This document shows, in pieces, positions 1 through 11,672 of a stretch of 64,000 bases of DNA. The stretch's first letter is position 1; each line of letters opens with the position of its first letter. Where the stretch lies: the NCBI GenBank assembly GCA_016617855.1, contig JAECUM010010951.1, forward strand, positions 38,909-102,908, read 5' to 3'. The notes under the pieces were generated by a model. That model was not told the DNA's origin. It did no database searches and saw only the letters and a program-made list of their open reading frames with translations. The stretch is from Megalonaias nervosa. Taxonomy: Eukaryota > Mollusca > Bivalvia > Unionida > Unionidae. The translations under genes were made by a program, and so were the position numbers.

Positions 1-661
1 TCATTTGTTTCCAGATTTACCGCAATGACAGGTTTTACAGGACATCTAAAACTTGACCCATTACAACCTCGTCCTCGTCTGCTAATTTCTTTTGGCGTGA
101 CAAGTTCGAGGTTTTCAAGACGATTATCTGTTTTAATGCCGTTGCCGTGGTCTATCACTAAACTATTAGGTATAGGTTCGTTAAAAGTTTCGTAAACAAA
201 TCTATTGCTATAATAACCAATTTCATCTGTTTGTGTTCCTCTAACAGTTATTCTAAGATAACTGCTGTTGTTCATAAATCCAATAACTTTTTTCTTTTGG
301 ATATTTCGAACAATTTCTTTATCATTCGCCTCGTAAAAATAAAATACGGGATGAGGTTGAAATTCACTTCGTAAAGACAAGTTTTCAATGTTATCATCAG
401 TAACCCGCGCCGTTGACATGATATACTCGCTGTCCAGCTGGTATGTCTCCGCAAAATAACGTATAAATAAAATCTTTCCTAAACATTCTCAGCATTATCT
501 CCTCTAACACTTATCATCAATCCAGCTGGTGTTGCTATACCAAGCGGTTGTTCGTATTGGACGCGAATCACCCACCCTAACATATTTCCCGCGTACGAGT
601 TGTACTGGGGGTGAACATAATAGTACTCTTGCTCGTTTGCGCTTGTTAGATTTTGTGCCAT
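1..661 (-). pseudogene. HNH endonuclease gene of a Polinton-like element, frameshifted, cut by window edge
   Basis: Read leftward, one frame (ATG near 661) gives about 60 residues starting MAQNLTSANEQEYYY and stops at 479. A second frame carries a short piece with YHVNG near 410-425. A third frame, open from about 419 to the window edge, carries DDNIENLSL and then DHGNGIKTDNRLENLE followed by VTPKE. The pattern DHxNGxxxDNRxENLExVT is the core of the HNH homing-endonuclease fold; a CPVKPVIAVNLETN stretch after it resembles the NUMOD1 DNA-binding element that often follows HNH. The weaker YHVNG...DNIENL copy suggests two HNH-like units in tandem. Such enzymes nick or cut DNA. At least two frame changes make this copy non-functional as it stands. 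The gene is head-to-head with the DNA polymerase relic at 917, so I infer one element. The HNH call is strong; membership of the element is inferred. Confidence 0.72.
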
Positions 662-673
662 TATACTATAAGC

Positions 674-756
674 ATTATATCTCTAATTGATTATTAAACT
701 AGCGCGTGCGCAGTGTGCGGTGAGATATCGATCGAACAATCAATTAGAGATATAAT
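674..756. repeat. Perfect 19-bp inverted repeat between divergent genes
   Basis: The arm at 674-692 (attatatctctaattgatt) is exactly reverse-complementary to 738-756. The 45-base spacer has a GC-rich centre (gcgcgtgcgcagtgtgcgg). It lies between the divergent HNH and PolB relics, where a shared promoter or operator would be expected. TATA-like tracts flank both arms on the outside. The arms being intact while both genes are broken is notable. Function is inferred only. Confidence 0.8.
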
Positions 757-772
757 ATTACATTATATAACA

Positions 773-886
773 ATGCTGAAGTTACGTGATATAGCCAAAA
801 AGAGCCTTATACGAGAACCTACAAAAATAGCCACTGCTTTTGCAGGATTTAATAACAGCTATCGGTTTGATAAACAAATCGTTTAA
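773..886 (+). CDS. Small ORF (37 aa) ahead of the PolB relic
   Basis: An ATG just after the inverted repeat opens a 37-residue frame starting MLKLRDIAKKSLIREPTK and ending FDKQIV, then TAA. It is basic and has no family I recognise. Its position suggests either the original N-terminus of the polymerase gene, now separated by a stop, or a small independent element gene. An AT-rich promoter-like stretch precedes it. It could also be chance, as it is short. Confidence 0.3.
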   Translation: MLKLRDIAKKSLIREPTKIATAFAGFNNSYRFDKQIV

Positions 887-916
887 GTAAATTGCACTGC
901 AACGATTCTTTCTCAT

Positions 917-3900
917 TTGTTAGAACCAACTATAAAATGTGAACTTGACAAACATAAGGATTTTAAAATACTTGTGCAATATCATGTTATATTTTCAAAG
1001 CTACTTGGGACTGACGAGGAAATTGCAGACTCTTATATTAACACAAAATCAAAACATGTTTTGTTTGGAACTAATCTTTCATTGCTAACTGAAGAAATGC
1101 ACCAGGAAATTTGGAAAAAAATAGAAGAATTTACCGAATTAGGTTCGGGCTGGAAGTTTGAGATGATTACTGAAATTTTATTTCACACAATCAAATATAA
1201 TGTATTACGCGGTAGTTTGTATATTGACCTGCCACAAAATATAAAAAATAAAAAATGTTGCATAAACGTAAAGAACTTTGATAACAGATATTTCCAGTGG
1301 GCTATTCTTTCTGCGATGTTTCCAGCAGAAAAAAATGCTGATCGCGTTGACAAGTATTTTAGTCACGTATCAAAATTAAATATTAATGACATTGACTTTC
1401 CAGTTGCAGAAAATCAAATACCAAAGTTTGAAAAAGCAAAATAATATATTAGTTAACATATTTGGTCTTGACGAGCGTGAAAATGTTTATCCAAGTTATA
1501 TTTCAGAGAAAGCTTCGTAATCGACAAGAAACTTTCTGTTTTACAAAAATCATTACGTTTGGATCAAAAACTTTAACGGACTTGTTGGTAGAGAGCGTAA
1601 CAAATATAAAAATAAAAAATACTTCTGTTATCGTTGTTTGCACGGTTGCTCAGACAATAAAAAATTACAAAAGCATCTACAGTATTGTAATACTATACAA
1701 CAAATAACGATGACGTCCAATGATAATAATTTATTACAGTTTGTCAGTCATATGCATAAACTAAAAATTCCTTTCATCGTATACGCCAACTTCGGATGTT
1801 TGCTCCAGTCTGTGCTTGGCGCAGAAAATAATCCTAAACAATCGATTACAAGAAAAATTCAAAATCATATCCCATGCGGATTAGCGTATAAAGTAGTTTG
1901 TTGTATAATTCGAGTTTATCCAAGTCGATTAAATTATATCGTGGTAATGATCCAGCTGTTTGGCTTCTCAAGCAGTTGATTAACGAAGTTGATGATATAT
2001 TTAATCGTTTAAGTAAAACAACTCCAATGATAAAATTAACAGCCCAACAAGAATCTGATCACCAACAAGCGGAAGTTTGTCATATTTGTGAAAATGTTTT
2101 CGACTCTCCCGATAATAAGAAAGTACGTGATATTGTCATTTGACCAGGCAATATCGTGGAGAGGCTCATGACAAGTATAATCTAAAGTTTCCTGCTCCAG
2201 AATTTGTTCCAGTTGTTCTTCACAATTTCAGAGGATATGATAGTCACATTATCGTAGAAGCTTTTGGTGATCCTGAAATAACGTCTCGTTTAAAACTCGA
2301 TAATACGATCAAGTGTATCGCAAATAATTTTGAAAAGTATATGTCAGTTACTTTAGGTAAGTTGCGTTTTATCGACAGCCTACAGTTTATGGCAGCATCG
2401 TTAGATGAGCTAGCGAAAGGATGTAGCGAGTTTTATTATAACTTACAAGATTATTTTAGAGATAAATGTAATCTGTTAACGAAGAAAAGAGTGTTTCCGT
2501 ACGAGTTATCTCGACGATTGGAGTAAATTTGATGAAACTTCTCTACCTGACAAAGATAAATTTTATTCGCAAAAAAAAAGGAAAATATAACCGATGACGA
2601 GTATAATTATGCACAAAATATTTCGAAAGAATTCGATTGCAAGACGTTAGGCGATTATCATGATTTGTATTTGAAAACTGATGTGTTATTGTTGGCGGAC
2701 GTATTTGAAAGCTTTCGAAAAGTGAGTTATAATAATTATGAACTCGATCCCTCTTGGTATTACTCTGCTCCCGTATTATCTTGGGATGCTTTGTTAAAGT
2801 TTAGTAAAGTGAAGTTGGAATTACAGACTGACGTTGACATGTTTATCTTTATCGAGAAAGGCATTCGAGGAGGTATTAGCGTGATAACAAAAAAGTGTTC
2901 CGAAGCAAACAATAAGTATATGTTGAACTATGATCCTAACAAATCGTCGAAGTATATCATTTATCTCGATTTTAATAATTTGTACGGTTATTCGATGTCA
3001 GAACCAATGGCATTTGGTGGATTTCATTGGATTACGACTGACCAATTTCTAGCAGAGACAGAAAAAAAGATACCTGACAATGTTTCAAATTTCGTTGAAG
3101 TTGATCTCGACTATCCTATTTCGTTACACGATTTACACAACGGTTATCCTTTCTGTGCGGAATCAACAATAGTAGATTATAGTTTATTATCTCAAGAACA
3201 ACAAGCAATAGCATCACCAAGACAATATTCTACGGTAAAAAGTTAGTACCAAATTTACTTGACAAGAGAAATTATGTTTTACATTACAAAGTTTTAAAAC
3301 AAGCGGTAGATACCGGTCTTGTGCTGAGGAAAGTTCAGAGAGTGTTAAAGTTCAATCAGTCGCCGTGGATGAGAGGTTATATTAACTTAAACACTTCGAG
3401 AAGATTTTGAAACAAAAAAAAAACTTCTTTAAGCTTATGAACAACTCCGTTTTTGGTAAGACAATAGAAAATATTAGAAAGCGAGTAAATATCGAGCTAG
3501 TTAATTATGTCAACCCTCAGGAACAAACTTGTGTCAGACGATGATTTTATCAGTATGAAAATTTTTAATGAAAATCTTGTCTCGATACAAAGAAGAAAAA
3601 CAAATTTAAAACTAAATAAGCCTATTTACGTTGGAGCTTCTGTACTTGATTTGGCGAAGTGGCTTGTATACGATTTTCATTACAATTTTGTTAAGAAGCA
3701 GTGGCCGTCAAGTAGATTATTGTTTACCGATACTGATTCACTTGTTTTTCAAATCGAATGTGAGGACGTCTATCAGGATATTTACAATAACCGACATCTG
3801 TTTGATCTCTCCGATTACCCTCTGACAGTAAATTTTATGATGACACAAATAAAAAGGTTATTGGTAAGTTGAAGGTTGAAATGAACTCGAGCATCATCAA

Positions 3901-4214
3901 ATATTTTATCGGATTGCGGAGTAAAATGTATGCCGTGTTGTTAGACAATAATAAAATAACAAAAAAGCAAAAGGTTTGCCTCGCAATTTTTTAACAAATT
4001 TATGGAATTTCATGGCGGCGTTAGTTTTATAAGAGCAATGGCTATTTGAACAAATCATCATAAAGTTGAAACAGATGTTATTATCAAACGTGGATTAAGT
4101 AATTTTGATGACAAACGTTATTGCGAAAATGGAGTAGATACGTTTGCTCTTGGGTACTGTCGCGATGACAGATCTATACTCGATATTATATTTTCATCAG
4201 AACTTGACGACTAG
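917..4214 (+). pseudogene. Protein-primed family B DNA polymerase of a Polinton/adintovirus-like element, decayed
   Basis: The order of motifs follows the Polinton-type PolB. An N-terminal region with a GSGW segment (about 1144) and DNRYFQWAILSAMFPAEKN (about 1280) is followed by a zinc-finger-like YFCYRCLHG...HLQYC (about 1610-1690). Then come exonuclease Exo I (about 1780), Exo II HNFRGYDSH (2221), Exo III YHDLYLKTDVLLLADVF (about 2656), polymerase motif A YLDFNNLYGYSM (about 2960), motif B KLMNNSVFGK (about 3433), motif C LLFTDTDSLVF (about 3720) and a GLRSKMYA segment near the C-terminus (about 3915). Motif C keeps DTDS. Exo I reads YANFG where the family has D-x-E (YADFE), so both exonuclease acids are gone. 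Frameshifts or stops lie near 1518, 1890, 2120, 2520, 2600, 3240, 3410, 3525 and 3830-4050. The length is close to that of a complete gene, so this looks like decay in place. It is an old virus-like copy, not expressed as an enzyme. Confidence 0.9.
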
Positions 4215-4762
4215 GGTATGAAATTTTGTGTGAACTTTAAAAATAATGTTTGAAAATTTGACAGTGACAAATAGCTATAATAGCAAGATCAAATATCTAA
4301 TGATAGACAGTAAACAGTTGACAGTTGAAATTAAGAATGAAATATCAGGAATATGTTTTAGTCGTAGCGGCTTTGCTCGTGACAAGCTAAAACTTCGCTT
4401 ATCAGATCTGGTAACAGCGAGTATTTTAATTATCTTAAAAAACTGAGCCGTGAGTTATCAAAGGGATTTAATAAGTTTCATGATCCAATCAGTCAACAAA
4501 ACTATACTAAACTTACCATTGCTCTCGATCAGTCTAAGGTACATTTTATCGACAAAAAATATCCTCTTAATAAACCACAGATAAAAGATGTATTTGAGTC
4601 TCGTCGTTGTGTAAGCGGTAGAATAAAGTTCAGTCTCTGTTATCATGATGATGAAATATTTTTAATGCTTACAGTTGAAACACTGATAATTGGTGATGAA
4701 GTCTAAACTTCCAAGCCCTGCCGGTATGAAATTTTGTCTAACAAATAGGTATAAAATTTTAT
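4215..4762 (+). promoter_or_regulatory. Three copies of a 15-bp AT-rich motif
   Basis: ggtatgaaattttgt occurs exactly at 4215-4229 and 4723-4737, with a related ggtataaaattttat at 4748-4762. The first lies between the polymerase end and the next ORF; the others follow that ORF. Repeated short AT-rich boxes next to gene starts resemble promoter elements of virus-like elements, but no function is shown. Confidence 0.35.
4243..4706 (+). pseudogene. Unidentified decayed ORF downstream of PolB
   Basis: The first frame runs from about 4243 to 4446 (MFENLTVTNSYNSKIKYL near its start). A second frame from about 4420 continues through FNYLKKLSRELSKGFNKF and ends HDDEIFLMLTVETL...GDEV at 4706. Amino-acid composition and length suggest one gene of about 150 residues broken by one frameshift. 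I do not recognise the family. Placed just after PolB in the same direction, it is probably another gene of the same element. Confidence 0.4.
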
Positions 4763-6560
4763 CTAAGAATAATACAATAATCAACGAAATAAACTTGAGC
4801 CAGAAACCTTATCATCATTTTGAGAAACAAAATTGTTGGCCGGGGTGAGTGGGTCCCTGGGGTGGGAATTTGTATTTGTTTGGATGTGGTTGGGACCTGG
4901 GATAGAGGTCTTGAGCTAGAATCCTTGTTTTCCCTTACTGCTGTTGCTTCCAGCCCGAAATAAAAACAAAATACTGGACACAACATACAATTTGATTCTG
5001 CTAAAACTTAAAGCACGAATGACCAAGTCCTCACAGTTGCAAGATAATATAGTTCTCTATTTGACCTCAGATGACAATTAGCAGTTCCTAAAAAAGAAAC
5101 TATTACCTAATGGAAAATAACCTTCTAGAATGATCCTAATGTTTGCAAAACAATAACCCGGATCATGTGCAATTCACTTTGGAAATTCCAAAACTTTGAC
5201 CCAGATAAACATATTTACTTCTTCTATTAATAATAATACTGATTTTAAACCCAGACATATAGAGAATAATTTAGCTGTGTATTAGATGTTTACATTTAAT
5301 AAAATAACACCAATCTGGGTCAAGCAGAAATGAACTCAGTTTTGGACAAGGTCAAGTCCAACATACAATGTTACATTACAGTAGCATATAATGAAATAAA
5401 ATAAAATAAAACTAACTAGCAAACAAAGGAAGTTAAATATACATAACAGTATATAGTACTTGTGAGTTAAGTGCAAAATAAATATTCTCGAATTTGTTTG
5501 ATACCATTCAAAATATTTTAAAACAATTATGCCTTGACTAAAACAACTATTACTCTATCATCCATCCGCCATGGCAGCATGACTGTAGTCGTTACAAAGT
5601 AATCCAGAACACGTCATTGTGAATCAAATATAAAAATAAATCACTGTGACACCATTTTCAAACGCTGGGTCAAGGTCGCATGTCCGATGCTGAGGAATAG
5701 TCTTCCTTTGCTTTTTACATATAACCAAGTTCACAACACATTAAAACAAATTAAACTAGTTTTCACTTTATTTTCAGTATTAAATTTATAAATTGGTAAA
5801 TAAAAAAGAGAGCACAGTTTGTTATTATTATTGAAAGATTTCAACTTTAAATGCTATGGAACTTTTCAGCAGCGTATGATAATCAATAAACAATTCATAA
5901 ACGTTCCTTGTTCCTATGACTCTATCGGTAACAATACAACGGAGAAATGTCTCATAAACATGATTTCCAAGTAGACAAACCAACAGTCGAACCATAAAAA
6001 CGGTTACTGACTGCATTAGCACAATGATTTCAACCAAATTTATATTTATTACTGTGGGAGTTCTTTATACTTTTCCTTTCGCAAAGGACAAAATTATGTT
6101 TGTCCCTTCTGTATATAATATTTATTTTAGAAATGCGGAATATACAAAAGATGAAAAATGTTTTCTTTGTGATATCTCGTGCTTGCAAATAAGACATTAC
6201 TTTAAAGAAGCTAGGCATTTTAGCAACCTTTTATTTATAAAGGTATAATTTTCCGACATTACCAACGAAAACTTAAACCAAAATATCCTGGCATGCAAGA
6301 TGTTTTTCTTACTTCGAGATCGAAGATGATCGTGAGGTCACTGACCGGTTTGGTTTCTATGAGTGCGTGAATGGCTGATTAGGCCAATTTGTGCTGTGAA
6401 CTGTTTGTGGCACAATGTGACAATGAAAGTATTTGATATGAAAAACTATATATCCAGCATTCACAGTCTTTATTATTGGTTACCGAGTTAGTGAGTTACT
6501 GGCATAGATGAGAGGGGCACTCGAATGTGTTGATTGGCAAGAAAAAGAAAAACAAACGAA
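4763..6560. other. AT-rich DNA without recognisable gene
   Basis: Only short ORFs occur. One at 6024-6248 (+) starts with a hydrophobic, signal-peptide-like MISTKFIFITVGVLYTFPFA and continues about 54 residues without a family match or splice support. No inverted terminal repeat of the Polinton relic was spotted here. Confidence 0.5.
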
Positions 6561-6564
6561 TCAT

Positions 6565-6568
<4 letters not shown>

Positions 6569-6614
<46 letters not shown>
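6569..6614. repeat. (CT)n microsatellite
   Basis: Uninterrupted CT dinucleotides; it generates spurious LS/ER-repeat ORFs on both strands. Confidence 0.98.
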
Positions 6615-6616
<2 letters not shown>

Positions 6617-8050
6617 GTGTCTGTGTGTGTGATTCCTTGTGGTATAAAAAGATATAGTTCAGTTGAGCAGATAACACCATTATTAGAACTTTTAATTGCT
6701 ATTGGAAACACAGCACCTACAGTTTTTTTCAGTATCAAAAAATAAATACTCAAGATCTAGAAATGAAATAAATATGCATGAAAGTTTCCTTGTTCTTATC
6801 TGTCTCTCGGTAACTTTAAAATATATATTTTTATTTTGTCTTCTCCTAAACCAATTGATCTCTGTTAAAATTCTAATTTATCTATATCTCGATTATGTGA
6901 AAGTATTTTATCCTACAATTCGGCAGCATTCTTTATGCCTTTTTGTCTTTAAATTTACTTTCAGTTGAAGTGTTCTAAACGTAAAAGCTGAGAATCGAAA
7001 ATTAACGAAATTATCGCATATCTTCAAAAGCGTCGATTGTATTTTAGTGAAACCGACAACGATCTGTAGTTATCGCTCTTTAAAAAATTTATTATTACCC
7101 ATAAAAAGCTTCGATTATATTTTGGAGAAATCGACAGCGATCTATACCTATCTCTATAAAATTGTTATTATTACGGGATAAAAATCAGGATTGCAGAGAG
7201 CATTATATCAAAGTTGACGACGATCTATAACGTACCTGTACCTTCTGCAGAGAGGTTTCCAATATAGTATGATGTAGCGTTGTCACTGATTCCATTGTGC
7301 TAATACTGACCATGATCAAGTACCTGCTGTAATTATTGCTGTGCAAAAGGTTTTCAATAAAGTATTATATACGAGGTATATTAAAACAAGGTCGTCACCT
7401 ATCTGTACTTATACATTACAAAACAGTTGTTAACACGGTGTGACGTGGCAGGCCACTGGTAGCATGGTTACAAGGTCGACAACAATATGTACTTATCGTT
7501 TTTAGAAAACGTGTATTTGTCTTTATGGACATTAGTACGAATGTCTAGTTGTCTATTTTTCAACCATGCTTAGCTTTCTATAGTCAGCGCCTTGATTATT
7601 TTTTCAGGTAATATAAAATGGACAACAACAGAAGAAAAACAGGAATTAAACAAGTTGACTTATATATTCCTTTTCAAGTGCGCGTGTGTGTACGTGCGCG
7701 TGTGTGCATACCTCACTCTCCCCATAGACGTTGGTTTTGTGAGTAGGATTTATTTTTGGCAGAGCGTGTCTGAATTATTGCATAGGACGTTGGTCTTCTT
7801 TTTCACACCAAATTGTGTTTGTCTATATCTTTTCCGGTTATATGATGTTCGCCTGCATTTTCCACCAAACAACCGTTTGCTTTTTGGGCCATTGGAGACT
7901 CTTCTTCTTTTAGGACGATATAGGACGTTAGTCTCTTTTGTCCAGCCTAAGTACGTAGGGCATCTGCTTCACGTCCTGAAACTTTTCTTTTGAGCTTTTG
8001 AAAGATAAAAAACATTTGTTTGTCTTTTTGGGGGCTCTTGCTATAAGACA
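6615..8050. other. Intergenic, no supported gene
   Basis: Low-complexity AT-rich sequence. A related segment recurs: 'aaaagcttcgattatattttggagaaatcgacagcgatctat' type text at about 7105-7150 resembles 7030-7070, a short diverged duplication with cgacaacgatctgta/cgacagcgatctata. The 133-aa ORF at 7592-7993 (+) has no domain and biased residues; I do not call it. Confidence 0.45.
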
Positions 8051-8051
8051 T

Positions 8052-8238
8052 TAGACGCGGTATCTCAGTCGGAAGAGCGTTTGATTCGTAATACAAGGGT
8101 CAAAGGTCGCGGTCGTGATACTTGCCCTCACCAGGCCATGTCGCTTGCCTCGGAGTGTCCTTGTGAAAGGCATTGAACTCGTATCTCCTCGGCAAGATAT
8201 AGTTAATAAAGTGTTAAAAGTGCCATTGAAACCCCCAA

Positions 8239-8246
<8 letters not shown>
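8052..8246 (+). mobile_element. tRNA-derived SINE
   Basis: The head is tRNA-like: gcggtatctcagtcggaag supplies an A-box region, followed by agagcgtttgattcgtaata and a B-box-like ggtcgcggtcgtgat. A tRNA-unrelated body follows (ccatgtcgcttgcctcgg, then gtgtccttgtgaaaggcatt), and a CA repeat sits at the 3' end. This layout of tRNA head, body and simple-repeat tail is typical of SINEs mobilised by LINEs. The B box is imperfect, so the copy is old. Confidence 0.65.

Positions 8247-8297
<51 letters not shown>
8247..8297. repeat. (CA)n microsatellite, SINE tail
   Basis: A pure CA repeat directly abuts the SINE body, so it probably grew from the element's tail. Confidence 0.97.
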
Positions 8298-9350
<1,053 letters not shown>

Positions 9351-10028
9351 GTTCCATGCATTGATAATAAATTTTATACATAATCTGACCAATGATATAT
9401 AACGTCATGCTATCATATGGACTAGTTTTTATAATTAAGTGTGATTATTCTTGTTAGATATAGATTCGTGTATGAACTTGGTTAATTTGATAATTAATAA
9501 TTATTTTCAGATGAAATGATACAATATATAACGAAGCAAATTCATATGAGTGCAGGCATAATGTAAATTGCAGCATTCTTGCTTAACCGTGTATAGTGTA
9601 CTACACGGCCTTATCCATTATACTATTTGCTTATTTTAGGATCGTGAGTAAGAGAACTGTGTGGAGCTTGGTTTATCCTATTGTCTGCTGTCGATGGTGA
9701 CGTTGGTTCGGAGAAGAGGATTGATTTACTCACGATGAGGAATCACGACTGCCGGACCAATGGGTCTGCAAGGATTACCGAGGCTCTAGAGGGATTTTCG
9801 GCAGACTGGGAGTCATGCGTTGTGACTTCTTGGCCATTCGACGAGAGCTGTGGAACTGGAAATATGTCATGGTCGTCAAATGGACTCCGCGAATTACATA
9901 TATCATTATTCAGTAGCACTATATGTGTGAAAATAAAATATATCTGTACATATCCTACGTGTGTATGAAACATTATTCATAAGTTTGCTACAAATCCTAT
10001 AAGCTGATCACACGAATCATACTTTATT
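9351..10028. other. Intergenic, no supported gene
   Basis: A more GC-rich block at about 9640-9910 contains overlapping short ORFs on both strands without a recognisable domain. It may be a worn transposon fragment. Confidence 0.4.
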
Positions 10029-11110
10029 TATAGATGTGTAAAATCTTCCTCCTGTCAATCGCTGGCAAAATACTTTCTCGCGTAAACTCAATCGTCTTAT
10101 TCACCATCTTGAGCAGGGTCAACTACAAGAAAGCCAGTGTGGTTTCCGCGCAGACCATGGGCCAATCGACATGATATTTGCTGCATGACAACCCCAGTTG
10201 AAATGCAAGAAGCATCACAGAGACCTCTAAACAAATTTTGTTCACCTGACCAAGGTGTTCTGCACAGTCAGCAGAGATTCGAAGATGATGGCAAAATTCG
10301 GCTGCCCGAAAAAGTTCATCACAGTATTTTACCAGTTCCACGAAGGCATGGTGGCACACGTAATGGACGACGGCGAACCCTCAGATGCCTTCCAAGTCAC
10401 AAATAGCGTCAAACAAGGCTGTGTTCTGGTGCACGCACTTTTCAGCATGCTGTTCACTGCTGTGCTCACTGATGCGTTCCAAACCAGTGATTTCAGACAC
10501 AGGAATGACGGGATATTTTTTAACTCCAGTTGACTGCAGGTAGTCACGAAGGCAAAGGAAACTGTCATCAGGGACTTCCTCTTTGCTGAAGAACGCCTGC
10601 GTCCTCAATGCCGGCTCAGGATAAGACATGCAGACTAGCACAGACAGGTTCGCTGAGGCACGAGACAACTGCGACCTTACGATCAGCACAGAACGACTGA
10701 CGTCATGTACCAACCTGCCTCTGGGAAGCCATAATGTGAATCGAGCATGACAGTAAAGGGTCAGAAACTCCAGGCTGTCGACAATTTTCTTTATCTGGGC
10801 AGCAACCTCACAAGAGCAGTCAACATCAGAATTGCCAAAGCCAGCACAGCCTTCGGGAGACTATGTGGGAATGTGTGGGATCGCAGAAGAATCAGTCTTA
10901 CCACCAAGATGAAAGTGTACCGTACTACCGTGCTCACCACCCTCATGAATGCCAGCGAGACGTGGACTGTCTATATCAGATATTCCCGACAACACTATCG
11001 ATCCACATGAGTTTTATACGACGGATTTATGCAGATAAACTGGTAAGACAAAATTCCTGATACTGCGGTTCTCACGAGGGCCGACATCCCATCTTTCTTC
11101 ACGTTGGCCA
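10029..11110 (+). mobile_element. Truncated LINE: reverse transcriptase relic
   Basis: Frame fragments in order give LNRLIHHLEQGQLQESQCGF (RT region), then MAKFGCPKKFITVFYQFHEG and VKQGCVLVHALFSMLF at 10286-10460, the RT segment that in other LINEs reads NGVKQGCVLAPTLFS. DNFLYLGSNLTRAV and IAKASTAFGRLC follow at 10770-10860, and KMKVYRTTVLTTLMNASETW at about 10905. These match the C-terminal half of a common animal LINE reverse transcriptase; the YADD-type box region (about 10570) is broken. Stops and frame changes occur throughout. It ends abruptly where the next, opposite-strand LINE ends, which suggests that element landed inside or beside it. Confidence 0.82.
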
Positions 11111-11116
11111 GGACTG

Positions 11117-11444
11117 ATTGATTTATTCATTGATTGTAATTTTACGGCACACCAGCACTGTTAGGCTATTTAGCGCCATGCAAAAGGTTATATGTATCAT
11201 CATTTAAAAGTGATAAAGGGTTTCGTATCGGACAGCGATATAAAAACCAAACAGTTAAAAGTAAAACGATAAGATTATAAGAGTAATATATAAAGCTTCC
11301 CGATCAACGGGTATTGTAAATGGTGTATGTTAATGAAGATTTAGATGAAAAGGTATTGAATATAAAGGATGGTATATACATTACATAAAAAATGCTCAAG
11401 GTGATAGCATAAAAGTTATAGCTTAGAATACATTTTTACTTCTT
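11117..11444 (-). other. LINE 3' UTR and tail
   Basis: A non-coding stretch after the last pol motif. Near its end, the minus strand reads ggcgctaaatagcctaacag, ending with short A-rich tetranucleotide repeats. This acts as the template end recognised by the element's own RT in this group (known for LINEs, inferred here). Confidence 0.65.
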
Positions 11445-11642
11445 TCAGGAATTTTTAAATACAAGAGACAGGAATTCTATAATAGAAGTGACGTTTATTG
11501 TATCAAAAAGTTCCTTCATGTCATGCACATTGTAATACTGATAGCGCGTAGGTTGGAGGTCGAAACACTCCATCATAAAGTGCTTAACAGTGAATGTTTC
11601 ATTGCAAGAAACGCACTCTGGTGGGTCTTCGCCTTTTAGCAT
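11445..11642 (-). pseudogene. LINE pol C-terminus with CCHC-like zinc motif
   Basis: The frame carries KGEDPPECVSCNETFTVKHF then MMEC. The C-x2-C-x8-H-x4-C spacing is the zinc motif seen downstream of RNase H in I-like elements. It is separated from the RNase H frame by a stop/frameshift at about 11642-11673. It ends FLSLVFKNS before the 3' UTR. Confidence 0.75.
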
Positions 11643-11672
11643 GTGGGAGTGGGTTATATAAGTTTAACCAAT

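Noticed and set aside
7592..7993. 133-aa plus ORF
   Set aside because: No recognisable domain, no splice or start context, biased composition.
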